Positions 1 to 6,080 of a stretch of 8,048 nucleotides of DNA are shown piece after piece. The stretch comes from an uncultured Clostridia bacterium (GTDB lineage: Bacteria > Bacillota > Clostridia > Oscillospirales > Acutalibacteraceae). Both the position numbers and the translations under genes were made by a program. The stretch lies in contig CAMHOI010000036.1 of NCBI GenBank assembly GCA_946186725.1, forward strand, positions 1 through 8,048, written 5' to 3'. The notes below the pieces were generated by a model that had not been told where the DNA came from, did not search any database, and saw only the letters and a program-made list of their open reading frames with translations. The stretch's first letter is position 1. Every line of letters starts with the position of its first letter.

Positions 1-439
1 CAGCATGGGCGCCTTCGTGGCCGACGCCGCCATCAAGCAGATGATCGAGGCCGGCCTCGCTCCCAAGACGGCCAAGGTCATCATTCTGGGCATCACCTTC
101 AAGGAGAATTGTCCCGATACCCGCAACAGCAAGGTCAACGACATCGTCAAGCGTCTGCAGGAGTACAACATCGAGCCCCTGGTCTGCGATCCCTGGGCCG
201 ACCCTGCCGTTGCCAAGCAGGAGTACGGCGTCGATCTCATCCCCTTCGATCAGGTCAGGGACGCCGATTGCCTCATCGTAGCCGTCGGGCATCAGGAGTT
301 CCGCTCCCTCTCCATGGCGCAGATCAAGGAGCTTTTCAACTCTGCCCGCACGGATGAGGAGAAAGTTCTTATCGACGTCAAGAGTCTCTATCGCATGGAC
401 GAGCTGAAAGCGTCCGGTATGCGCTTTTGGAGACTGTAA
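1..439 (+). CDS. Nucleotide-sugar 6-dehydrogenase, C-terminal part (UDP-HexNAc dehydrogenase, TviB/WbpO/CapL-like)
   Basis: The reading frame is open from base 2 to a TAA at 437-439. The ATG at 5 is probably an internal Met, because the start of the gene lies left of the window. What remains (about 145 residues) is the end of the dimerisation helix and the whole C-terminal UDP-binding Rossmann domain. The motif GITFKENCPDTRNS (about 89-130) is the family signature for the start of that domain. Members oxidise C6 of a UDP-sugar to a carboxylate with two NAD+ in the cytoplasm. The ENCPDTRNSK wording resembles enzymes that act on UDP-GlcNAc or UDP-GalNAc (TviB, WbpO, CapL) more than UDP-glucose dehydrogenases; this is a judgement from memory. 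The catalytic Cys and the NAD-binding domain are outside the window, so activity and exact substrate cannot be judged. It lies 34 bases upstream of capE, so it is probably in the same operon. Confidence 0.9.
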   Translation, partial: SMGAFVADAAIKQMIEAGLAPKTAKVIILGITFKENCPDTRNSKVNDIVKRLQEYNIEPLVCDPWADPAVAKQEYGVDLIPFDQVRDADCLIVAVGHQEFRSLSMAQIKELFNSARTDEEKVLIDVKSLYRMDELKASGMRFWRL

Positions 440-461
440 CCATGTGCTTAATTCTATGAGC

Positions 462-466
462 GGAGG
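462..466 (+). promoter_or_regulatory. Ribosome binding site deciding the capE start
   Basis: GGAGG lies 7 bases upstream of the ATG at 474. The same frame is open back to a GTG at 444, with further ATGs at 456 and 468. None of these has a purine-rich site at a proper distance, and the ATG at 468 is too close to this one. The ATG at 474 also gives the family-like N-terminus, with the Gly-rich loop about 14 residues in. Confidence 0.75.
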
Positions 467-473
467 AATGACC

Positions 474-1523
474 ATGTCTTCACCCTTCAACGGAGCAACC
501 CTGATGATCACGGGCGGTACCGGCTCCTTCGGCAATACTGTCCTCAAGCACTTTCTGACGACCGACGTCGGTCAGATCCGCATTTTCTCCCGCGATGAGA
601 AGAAGCAGGACGATATGCGGCACGAATTGCAGGCGCGGTATCCCGACCACGCCAAGAAGGTCAAATTCTACGTCGGCGACGTGCGCGACCCCCGCTCCAT
701 CGCCGACGCCATGCCCGGCGTGGATTTCATCTTCCATGCCGCCGCCCTCAAGCAGGTGCCCTCCTGCGAGTTTTTCCCCATGCAGGCCGTCAAGACCAAC
801 GTCGAGGGCACCGACAACGTCCTGCACGCCGCCATCGACGCCGGCGTCAAGCGGGTGGTCTGCCTCTCTACCGATAAGGCCGCCTATCCCATCAACGCCA
901 TGGGCATCTCCAAGGCCATGATGGAGCACGTCATCTACGCCAACGCCCGCGTTGCCGCCGAGCGGTCGGACACCGTCATCTGCTGCACCCGCTACGGCAA
1001 CGTCATGTGCTCGCGCGGCTCGGTCATCCCCCTCTTTATCGACCAGATCCACGCCGGCAGACCCATTACCATCACCAATCCCGAGATGACCCGTTTCCTG
1101 ATGAATCTGGACGAGGCGGTGGAGCTGGTGCGCTTCGCCTTTGAGCACGCCAATCCCGGCGACCTCTTCATCCAGAAGGCGGACGCCTCCACCATCGGCG
1201 ATCTTGCCAAGGCCGTCCAACAGCTCTTCGGCGACACCGGGACCAACGTCATCGGCACCCGCCACGGCGAGAAACTCTACGAGACGCTTATGACTCGGGA
1301 GGAACGCCTGCGCTCCGAGGATATGGGCCGGTACTTCCGCGTCGCCGCCGACAACCGTGACCTGAACTATGACAAGTTCTACGTTCAGGGTAAGGTCGAG
1401 ACCCAGGCCGAGGAAAGCTACACCAGTCACAACACCGTCCGCCTGGATGTCGACGGCGTGGTCAAGAAGATCCTCACCACCGACTACGTCAAGGAAGAAC
1501 TGCAGGGCATCCGTCACAACTGA
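474..1523 (+). CDS. capE: UDP-GlcNAc 4,6-dehydratase/5-epimerase (CapE/WbjB type)
   Basis: A protein of 349 residues from the ATG at 474, within the normal family size. It is an extended short-chain dehydrogenase/reductase. The NAD(P)-binding loop GGTGSFG is at residues 14-20, followed by IFSRDEKKQDDMR and GDVRD, then FHAAALKQVP, all typical of the FlaA1/CapE group. The catalytic region has STDK at 132-135 and M143-G-I-S-K147, so the usual SDR Tyr of YxxxK is Met. This MxxxK form is known for CapE itself and separates it from FlaA1/PseB-like enzymes, which keep Tyr. The motifs RYGNVMCSRGSVIP and HGEKLYETLMTREE are also family-typical. Known role: first step of UDP-L-FucNAc synthesis, dehydrating UDP-GlcNAc at C4/C6 and inverting C5 to give a 4-keto-6-deoxy sugar for CapF. 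CapF and CapG homologues nearby support this over a bacillosamine or pseudaminic acid role. Confidence 0.93.
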   Translation: MSSPFNGATLMITGGTGSFGNTVLKHFLTTDVGQIRIFSRDEKKQDDMRHELQARYPDHAKKVKFYVGDVRDPRSIADAMPGVDFIFHAAALKQVPSCEFFPMQAVKTNVEGTDNVLHAAIDAGVKRVVCLSTDKAAYPINAMGISKAMMEHVIYANARVAAERSDTVICCTRYGNVMCSRGSVIPLFIDQIHAGRPITITNPEMTRFLMNLDEAVELVRFAFEHANPGDLFIQKADASTIGDLAKAVQQLFGDTGTNVIGTRHGEKLYETLMTREERLRSEDMGRYFRVAADNRDLNYDKFYVQGKVETQAEESYTSHNTVRLDVDGVVKKILTTDYVKEELQGIRHN

Positions 1524-1556
1524 TCCGCCTTTCGGGGCAGGGAAGGAGATCGCATC

Positions 1557-2732
1557 ATGGATTATCCGAAGTGGAAAGAGAACGGCAGGATCAAGCTGAT
1601 GATCGTCGTGGGCACCCGGCCCGAGATCATCCGGCTCGCCGCCGTGATACAGAAATGCCGCACTTATTTTGACACCCTCCTCGTCCACACGGGTCAGAAC
1701 TACGACTACAACCTCAACGGCGTCTTTTTCCGGGATCTGTCGCTGGACGACCCCGATCTCTACCTTGACGCCGTGGGCGCCGATCTGGGCGAGACCATGG
1801 GCAACATCATCGCGTCAAGCTATCAGGCGATGGTCGCCCTCCGGCCCGACGCCGTCCTCGTGCTGGGCGACACCAACTCCTGCCTGTCCGTCATCGGCGC
1901 CAAGCGGCTCCACATCCCCATTTTCCACATGGAGGCCGGCAACCGGTGCAAGGACGAGTGCCTGCCTGAGGAAACCAACCGCCGCATCGTCGACATTATC
2001 AGCGACGTCAACCTCGCCTATTCGGAGCACGCCCGCCGGTATCTGGCCGACTGCGGCCTGCCCAAAGAGCGCACCTACGTCACCGGCTCCCCGATGGCCG
2101 AGGTGCTGACCGCTAATCTCGACAAGATCCGCGCAAGCGACATTCACGCCCGTTTGGGTCTGGAGAAGGGGAAGTACATCCTTCTGTCCGCCCATCGGGA
2201 GGAAAACATCGACGCCGAAAAGAACTTTACTTCTCTCTTCACGGCGATCAACAGGATGGCGGAAACCTATGATATGCCGATCCTGTATTCCTGCCATCCC
2301 CGCAGCAGAAAGCGGCTGGAGGCGTCTGGCTTTTCGCTCGATCCCCGCGTCATTCAGCATGAGCCCCTCGGCTTCCACGACTATAACTGTCTGCAGATGA
2401 ACGCCTTCTGCGTGGTCTCCGACAGCGGGACTCTGCCCGAGGAGAGCAGCTTCTTCACCTCCGTCGGCCACCCCATCCCCGCCGTTTGTATCCGCACCTC
2501 GACCGAGCGCCCGGAGGCGCTGGACAAGGGCTGCTTCATCCTCTCCGGCATCGACAGCAAGGGTCTGCTCCAGGCCGTCGAGACCGCCGTCGCCATGGTG
2601 AAGAACGAGAAAAACGGCGGCGCGATCCCCGTGCCCGACTACACCGACCTCAACGTCTCGGACAAGGTCGTCAAGATCATTCAGTCCTACGTCGGCGTGG
2701 TCAATAAAATGGTCTGGAGAAAAGAAGAATGA
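1557..2732 (+). CDS. capG: Non-hydrolysing UDP-HexNAc 2-epimerase, last step to UDP-L-FucNAc (CapG/WbjD type)
   Basis: A protein of 391 residues with AAGGAG (1543-1548) 8 bases before its ATG; slightly longer than typical because of about 13 extra N-terminal residues. It is a GT-B-fold member of the UDP-GlcNAc 2-epimerase family (WecB-like). Visible motifs in order are GTRPE 19-23, HTGQNYD 44-50, GDT 104-106, MEAGNRC 125-131, PEETNR 137-142, SAHREEN 211-217, CHPR 246-249, SDSGTLPEE 288-296 and RTSTERPEA 313-321. These cover the conserved acidic and His residues of the active site and the UDP-binding region. WecB-type enzymes epimerise UDP-GlcNAc to UDP-ManNAc. The wording MEAGNRCKDECLPEETNRR and the capE/capF neighbours point instead to CapG, which epimerises C2 of the UDP-6-deoxy-talosamine intermediate to give UDP-N-acetyl-L-fucosamine. 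That substrate assignment is inference. Its stop overlaps the next start (ATGA), which suggests translational coupling. Confidence 0.9.
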   Translation: MDYPKWKENGRIKLMIVVGTRPEIIRLAAVIQKCRTYFDTLLVHTGQNYDYNLNGVFFRDLSLDDPDLYLDAVGADLGETMGNIIASSYQAMVALRPDAVLVLGDTNSCLSVIGAKRLHIPIFHMEAGNRCKDECLPEETNRRIVDIISDVNLAYSEHARRYLADCGLPKERTYVTGSPMAEVLTANLDKIRASDIHARLGLEKGKYILLSAHREENIDAEKNFTSLFTAINRMAETYDMPILYSCHPRSRKRLEASGFSLDPRVIQHEPLGFHDYNCLQMNAFCVVSDSGTLPEESSFFTSVGHPIPAVCIRTSTERPEALDKGCFILSGIDSKGLLQAVETAVAMVKNEKNGGAIPVPDYTDLNVSDKVVKIIQSYVGVVNKMVWRKEE

Positions 2733-3862
2733 CCGCAGACGCCCGCAACGCGCTGTTTGCCCTTTTGCGCGCGGCCTTGGGGGAGGGGACTCCGCCCCCC
2801 GCGCCGTCCGAAGCCGTCTGTAATGAACTGTTGCCCGCCGCTGCCCGCCAGGCCCTTCTGCCCATCGTCTTTGATACGCTCAAGAAGGTCTGCCCGCAGT
2901 CTGACGCCCTGGGCCGCTTTGACAGGATGCGTCTGAAGGACGCCTACCACACGATTCAGCAGGACGTCGCCGCCGCATCCGTGCGCGCCGCGCTGGACGG
3001 TGCTCGGATTCCCTACGTCCTGCTCAAAGGCGCCGCCATCCGTGCGCTTTATCCCGATCCCGAGTGGCGCACCGGCTGCGACGTGGACATCCTGATTGAG
3101 CGCGACCGGCTGGACGAGGCGATCGCCGCCGTCGAATCGGGCACCGACTTCGTCATGAAACAGCGAAATTATCACGACGTCTCCCTGGTCAACGACGTCG
3201 TGCATCTGGAGCTTCATTTTTCTCTGCTGGAGAACATGGAGAACATCGACGCTCTCCTCTCCCGCGCCTGGGAGTTCGCCCGCCCAACGGGGGAAGGATC
3301 GCTTTGGCGCTTCGATCCCACCTATCAGGTCTTCCACGTCGTCGCTCACATGAGTTATCACATGGTGCACGGCGGGCTGGGCGTGCGTCCTTTCCTCGAT
3401 CTGTGGCTTCTGCGTACCAAAACGTCGTTCGACGAGGACGCCCTGCGCCGGATGTGTGAGTCATGCGGCATCCTGACCTTTTACGAGGCCTGTTGCGACC
3501 TTGTCTGCGCCTGGATGGAGGGCACGCCCGTGCCCGACCGTCTTGCGCCGCTGGAGACGTATTGCCTGGACGGCGGCGTCTTCGGGCATGAGAAGAACGC
3601 CGTCGCTTCCCGCCTGCGTGAGCGGAGCAAGACCGGCTACGTTTTTCGCCGCCTTTTCCCGGGAAAGGCCGTCCTGCAGGAGGAATACCCCGGGCTGAAG
3701 GGCCGTCCTCTGCTTTTGCCTTGGTACACGGTCAAGCGCTGGACTCGCCTTTTTGATAAGCGCAAACGCGCCACCGCCCTCAACGACGTGCGCGGGGTGA
3801 ACGCCGCCACCCCCGAAACGGTGGCCGACTTCGACCGCCTTCTGACCGAGCTGGGACTGTAA
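2729..3862 (+). CDS. Uncharacterised nucleotidyltransferase-fold protein (NTP_transf_5/PF14907-like)
   Basis: A protein of 377 residues. Its ATG overlaps the capG TGA (ATGA at 2729-2732), with GGAG (2716-2719) 9 bases upstream inside capG. I recognise the pattern of the poorly characterised nucleotidyltransferase family PF14907. It has an N-terminal helical stretch, VLLKG at 97-101, then Y108-P-D-P followed by R114 and GCDVDIL (117-122), where D118 and D120 form the DxD metal site of MNT/Pol-beta-like transferases. Next come HLELHFSL (159-166), a His-rich stretch with H203, H207, H211 and H214, and GLGVRPFLDLWL (216-227), also common in the family. There is no signal peptide or clear membrane segment, so it should be cytoplasmic. 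The substrate is unknown. Relatives occur in polysaccharide and some peptide-product clusters, so transfer of a nucleotide or phosphosugar group during glycan assembly is possible but unproven. Homology was judged by eye; the fold call is firmer than any role. Confidence 0.75.
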   Translation: MTADARNALFALLRAALGEGTPPPAPSEAVCNELLPAAARQALLPIVFDTLKKVCPQSDALGRFDRMRLKDAYHTIQQDVAAASVRAALDGARIPYVLLKGAAIRALYPDPEWRTGCDVDILIERDRLDEAIAAVESGTDFVMKQRNYHDVSLVNDVVHLELHFSLLENMENIDALLSRAWEFARPTGEGSLWRFDPTYQVFHVVAHMSYHMVHGGLGVRPFLDLWLLRTKTSFDEDALRRMCESCGILTFYEACCDLVCAWMEGTPVPDRLAPLETYCLDGGVFGHEKNAVASRLRERSKTGYVFRRLFPGKAVLQEEYPGLKGRPLLLPWYTVKRWTRLFDKRKRATALNDVRGVNAATPETVADFDRLLTELGL

Positions 3863-3874
3863 GAATGATTTGAC

Positions 3875-3879
3875 GGGAG
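3875..3879 (+). promoter_or_regulatory. Ribosome binding site deciding the capF start
   Basis: GGGAG lies 8 bases before the ATG at 3888. The frame is open back to a TTG at 3870, but that codon has no upstream site and lies before this one. The ATG at 3888 starts the protein directly at the first Rossmann strand (MKILVTGAAG), as in known CapF proteins. Confidence 0.75.
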
Positions 3880-3887
3880 CGAAAACC

Positions 3888-5111
3888 ATGAAGATCCTTG
3901 TGACGGGTGCGGCTGGCTTTTTGGGCCGCAATCTGGTCGAAAATCTCAAAGCCATCCGGGACGGGAAGAATCGCACCCGCCCCGCTCTCAACGTGGACGA
4001 GATCTACGAGTACGATCTCGGCAACACGCCGGAGGAGCTGGACGCTTGGTGCCGCGACGCGGACTTTGTCTTTCATCTCGCGGGCGTCAACCGCCCCAAG
4101 GATCCCGCCGAGTTCCGCGCAGGCAACTTCGGCTTCGCCTCCACTCTCCTCGACACGCTGAAAAAGAATCAGAACAAATGCCCCGTCCTGCTTTCCTCTT
4201 CGCTGCAGGCCACTCTGGCCGGCCGCTTCGGGACCTCGGAATACGGCCTGTCCAAGCGGGAAGGGGAGGAGCTGTTCTTCCGCTATCAGGAGGAGACCGG
4301 CGCCCCCGTATACGTCTATCGCTTCCCGAATCTGGCGGGCAAGTGGATCCGCCCTAACTACAATTCCGCCGTGGGCACCTTCTGTCACAATATAGCCCGC
4401 GACCTGCCCATCACCGTCAGCGACCCCAACGTCGAGCTGGAGCTGCTCTTCGTCGACGATCTGTTGGAGGAGATGTTCGACGCGCTGGAGGGGCGCCCTC
4501 ACCGCTGTGAATACCCCGCGGCGGGGGAGGAGGGCTTCGACGGCCTCACGCCCAAGCCGAGCAAGGACGGCCGCTTCTGTTATGCTCCCGTCACGCACAA
4601 GGCCACGCTCGGCCGCATCGTCGAGTGTCTGCGCACCTTCCGCGATCAGCCGCGCACCCTCGTGATGCCCGCCATCCCCTCCGGCAGCTTTGAGAAAAAG
4701 CTCTATTCTATGTATCTCAGCTACCTGCCCGCAGAAAAGGTCGCCTTCGATCTCAAGATGAACGTCGACGACCGCGGCAGCTTTACCGAGCTGCTGAAGA
4801 CGGCCGACCACGGCCAGTTCTCCGTCAACGTCAGCAATCCGGGCGTCACCAAGGGCCAGCACTGGCACAACGGAAAATGGGAGTTTTTCATCGTCGTTTC
4901 GGGTCACGGCCTCATCCGTGAACGCAAGCTCGGCACCGACGAGGTCATGGAGTTCGAGGTGTCCGGCGACCGGATTCAAGCGGTGCACATGCTCCCCGGC
5001 TACACGCACAGCATCGTCAATCTCAGCGAGACCGAGCCCCTCGTCACCCTCATGTGGGCCAACGAGATCTTCGACCCCTCCCGTCCCGATACTTTCTTTG
5101 AGCCCGTCTGA
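3888..5111 (+). CDS. capF: UDP-L-FucNAc pathway reductase with C-terminal cupin (CapF/WbjC type)
   Basis: A protein of 407 residues with two domains. The N-terminal SDR domain (about 1-260) has the nucleotide-binding loop TGAAGFLG at 6-13, FHLAGVNRP, SSSLQAT, and a catalytic Y119-G-L-S-K123. The C-terminal cupin domain (about 290-407) starts near MNVDDRGSFTE. It carries HWHNGKWE, with H325, H327 and E332, and a later H374 in GYTHSI; these align with the metal-binding region of S. aureus CapF. The end MWANEIFDPSRPDTFFE is diagnostic of the family. Known role: the cupin epimerises C3 and the SDR domain reduces the C4 ketone with NADPH, giving the UDP-6-deoxy-L-talose-type sugar that CapG uses. 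It is longer than S. aureus CapF (about 369 residues), with extra sequence around residues 24-40 and just before the Tyr. It is the last gene of the + operon, 25 bases after the preceding gene and followed by a terminator. Confidence 0.93.
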   Translation: MKILVTGAAGFLGRNLVENLKAIRDGKNRTRPALNVDEIYEYDLGNTPEELDAWCRDADFVFHLAGVNRPKDPAEFRAGNFGFASTLLDTLKKNQNKCPVLLSSSLQATLAGRFGTSEYGLSKREGEELFFRYQEETGAPVYVYRFPNLAGKWIRPNYNSAVGTFCHNIARDLPITVSDPNVELELLFVDDLLEEMFDALEGRPHRCEYPAAGEEGFDGLTPKPSKDGRFCYAPVTHKATLGRIVECLRTFRDQPRTLVMPAIPSGSFEKKLYSMYLSYLPAEKVAFDLKMNVDDRGSFTELLKTADHGQFSVNVSNPGVTKGQHWHNGKWEFFIVVSGHGLIRERKLGTDEVMEFEVSGDRIQAVHMLPGYTHSIVNLSETEPLVTLMWANEIFDPSRPDTFFEPV

Positions 5112-5115
5112 GCGC

Positions 5116-5165
5116 AAAAAAAGGCACCGAAGAGGACACGCCTCTCCGGTGCCTTTTTCTTTTTG
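5116..5165. terminator. Bidirectional intrinsic terminator between convergent operons
   Basis: An outer stem AGGCACCG (5122-5129) pairs perfectly with CGGTGCCT (5147-5154). After one A/C mismatch, an inner stem AGAGG (5131-5135) pairs with CCTCT (5141-5145) around a 5-base loop. On the + strand it is followed by a T-rich run interrupted by one C, ending at 5164, serving the capF end 4 bases upstream of the A-tract. On the - strand the run of seven A at 5116-5122 becomes the T-tract, serving the gene that stops at 5168. The whole intergenic gap is 56 bases, and nothing else is seen in it. Confidence 0.92.
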
Positions 5166-5167
5166 CC

Positions 5168-6067
5168 TTATTGCCAGAGCGACGGGGGATAGGTCCCGTT
5201 TTCGTGCATGGCCTTCAGCGCCAGCACCACGCCCTCGCGGTCCTCGTGATAGGTCACGCCGTACCACTGCGCCGTGGTGGCGAGCACCTTGACGTCGCAC
5301 ACGCCCTCATCAATGAGATCCTGCACCGCAAAGGGGAGGAAGAATTCCCCCTTGACTGGATCGGCGTTGGTCGCCAGGAAGGCCTTGAACTTATCCTTCA
5401 GGTGGCCGAACAGCGTGGGCGGAAAGGCCCAGCAGTTCATGGACACCGTCGCCTCCGCGGGCAGATCGACCCAGCCGTCGCCCTCCGCGTACTGCACCCG
5501 GGCGCCGTTCCGGCGGATCTTGGTTCGCTCGGTCACACGGGTCAGGTAACCCGCGCCGTCCGTTTCGCATACCCCGCGGGAAACGGTTCCGTTGTCGGTC
5601 AGCGTGTTGGCCAGCCGGAAGCCCGCCATGGCGTAGTGCTCCCTGCCGTCCTCTCCCGCCTCGCGCAGGAAGCCGGCCAGCTTATCGAAGCTGTCTCTGC
5701 CGTAAAAGTCGTCGGCGTTGATGACGGCGAAGCCGTCGTCGACCGCCCCCGCGGCGCACAGCAGCGCGTGCCCCGTGCCCCAGGGCTTGACCCGCCCCTC
5801 CGGCACCGAAAAGCCGTCGGGCAGATCTTCCAGCTGCTGGAATACGTACTCCACGCGGATATGCGGCTCGATCCTTTTGCCCGCAGTGTCGCGGAAGAGG
5901 TCGAGGTTTTCCTTCTTGATGATGAACACCACCCGGTCAAAGCCCGCCTGCAGGGCGTCGTAGACCGAGTAATCGACGATGAACTCGCCGCCCGGGCCGA
6001 TGGGGTCGATCTGCTTGAGCCCGCCGTAGCGGCTTCCCATGCCGGCGGCCAGAATGACCAGCGTCAT
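5168..6067 (-). CDS. Sugar-phosphate nucleotidyltransferase-like protein (NTP_transferase family)
   Basis: A protein of 299 residues. The N-terminus LAAGMGSRYGGLKQ (6-19) is the nucleotide-binding signature of GT-A-type NTP transferases, with the conserved Gly-rich loop, Arg and Lys. KPWGTGHA (94-101) matches the GTAxA base-binding region, and INADDFYG (116-123) contains the metal-binding acid equivalent to the usual DxD/GD site. Family members join a nucleoside triphosphate to a sugar 1-phosphate or similar phosphate ester, releasing pyrophosphate. The C-terminus (WYGVTYHEDREGVV and on) is not the hexapeptide-repeat acetyltransferase domain of GlmU, so a bifunctional GlmU is excluded. I recognise this as a common single-domain subgroup in Firmicutes and Bacteroidetes, usually annotated only as nucleotidyltransferase. 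The substrate cannot be told; UTP with a hexose phosphate, or CTP with an alcohol phosphate, are both possible. It is 12 bases downstream of thrS and probably co-transcribed with it. Confidence 0.85.
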   Translation of the reverse strand: MTLVILAAGMGSRYGGLKQIDPIGPGGEFIVDYSVYDALQAGFDRVVFIIKKENLDLFRDTAGKRIEPHIRVEYVFQQLEDLPDGFSVPEGRVKPWGTGHALLCAAGAVDDGFAVINADDFYGRDSFDKLAGFLREAGEDGREHYAMAGFRLANTLTDNGTVSRGVCETDGAGYLTRVTERTKIRRNGARVQYAEGDGWVDLPAEATVSMNCWAFPPTLFGHLKDKFKAFLATNADPVKGEFFLPFAVQDLIDEGVCDVKVLATTAQWYGVTYHEDREGVVLALKAMHENGTYPPSLWQ

Positions 6068-6074
6068 ACGTCTC

Positions 6075-6080
6075 CCTCCT
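6075..6080 (-). promoter_or_regulatory. Ribosome binding site of the nucleotidyltransferase, touching the thrS stop
   Basis: On the - strand AGGAGG lies 7 bases before the ATG (6067-6065). Its first A is the last base of the thrS TGA (6082-6080). Ribosomes finishing thrS would thus cover this site, so translational coupling or reinitiation is plausible. Confidence 0.8.

Noticed and set aside
444..473. A GTG start at 444 for capE, with ATGs at 456 and 468
   Set aside because: The GGAGG at 462-466 fits only the ATG at 474, and known homologues begin close to the Gly-rich loop.
1524..1556. Possible promoter or terminator between capE and capG
   Set aside because: The gap of 33 bases holds only the capG ribosome binding site. 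No hairpin with a T-tract or -35/-10 pair is visible.
480..1688. A 402-codon open frame on the - strand, opposite capE
   Set aside because: It shows no recognisable domain and has low-complexity Gly/Asp/Val-rich composition. It spans the capE-capG junction, where the + strand genes are certain.
2779..2799. G-run/C-run inverted repeat near the start of the unknown nucleotidyltransferase
   Set aside because: The G run (2779-2783) and C run (2795-2799) could pair, but there is an internal mismatch and no T-tract. The bases code for a Gly/Pro-rich linker (GEGTPPPAP), so it is probably chance in GC-rich coding DNA.
3870..3887. A TTG start at 3870 for capF
   Set aside because: It has no ribosome binding site, whereas the ATG at 3888 has GGGAG at 8 bases and gives a family-like N-terminus.
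3780..5300. A 506-codon open frame on the - strand, opposite capF
   Set aside because: It overlaps the terminator, the end of the neighbouring gene and all of capF, which has full family motifs. It is an artefact of high GC.
5168..6067. GlmU (bifunctional GlcNAc-1-P uridyltransferase/acetyltransferase)
   Set aside because: The protein has only 299 residues and no C-terminal hexapeptide-repeat domain. The N-terminal signature reads GMGSRYGGLKQ rather than the GlmU form.
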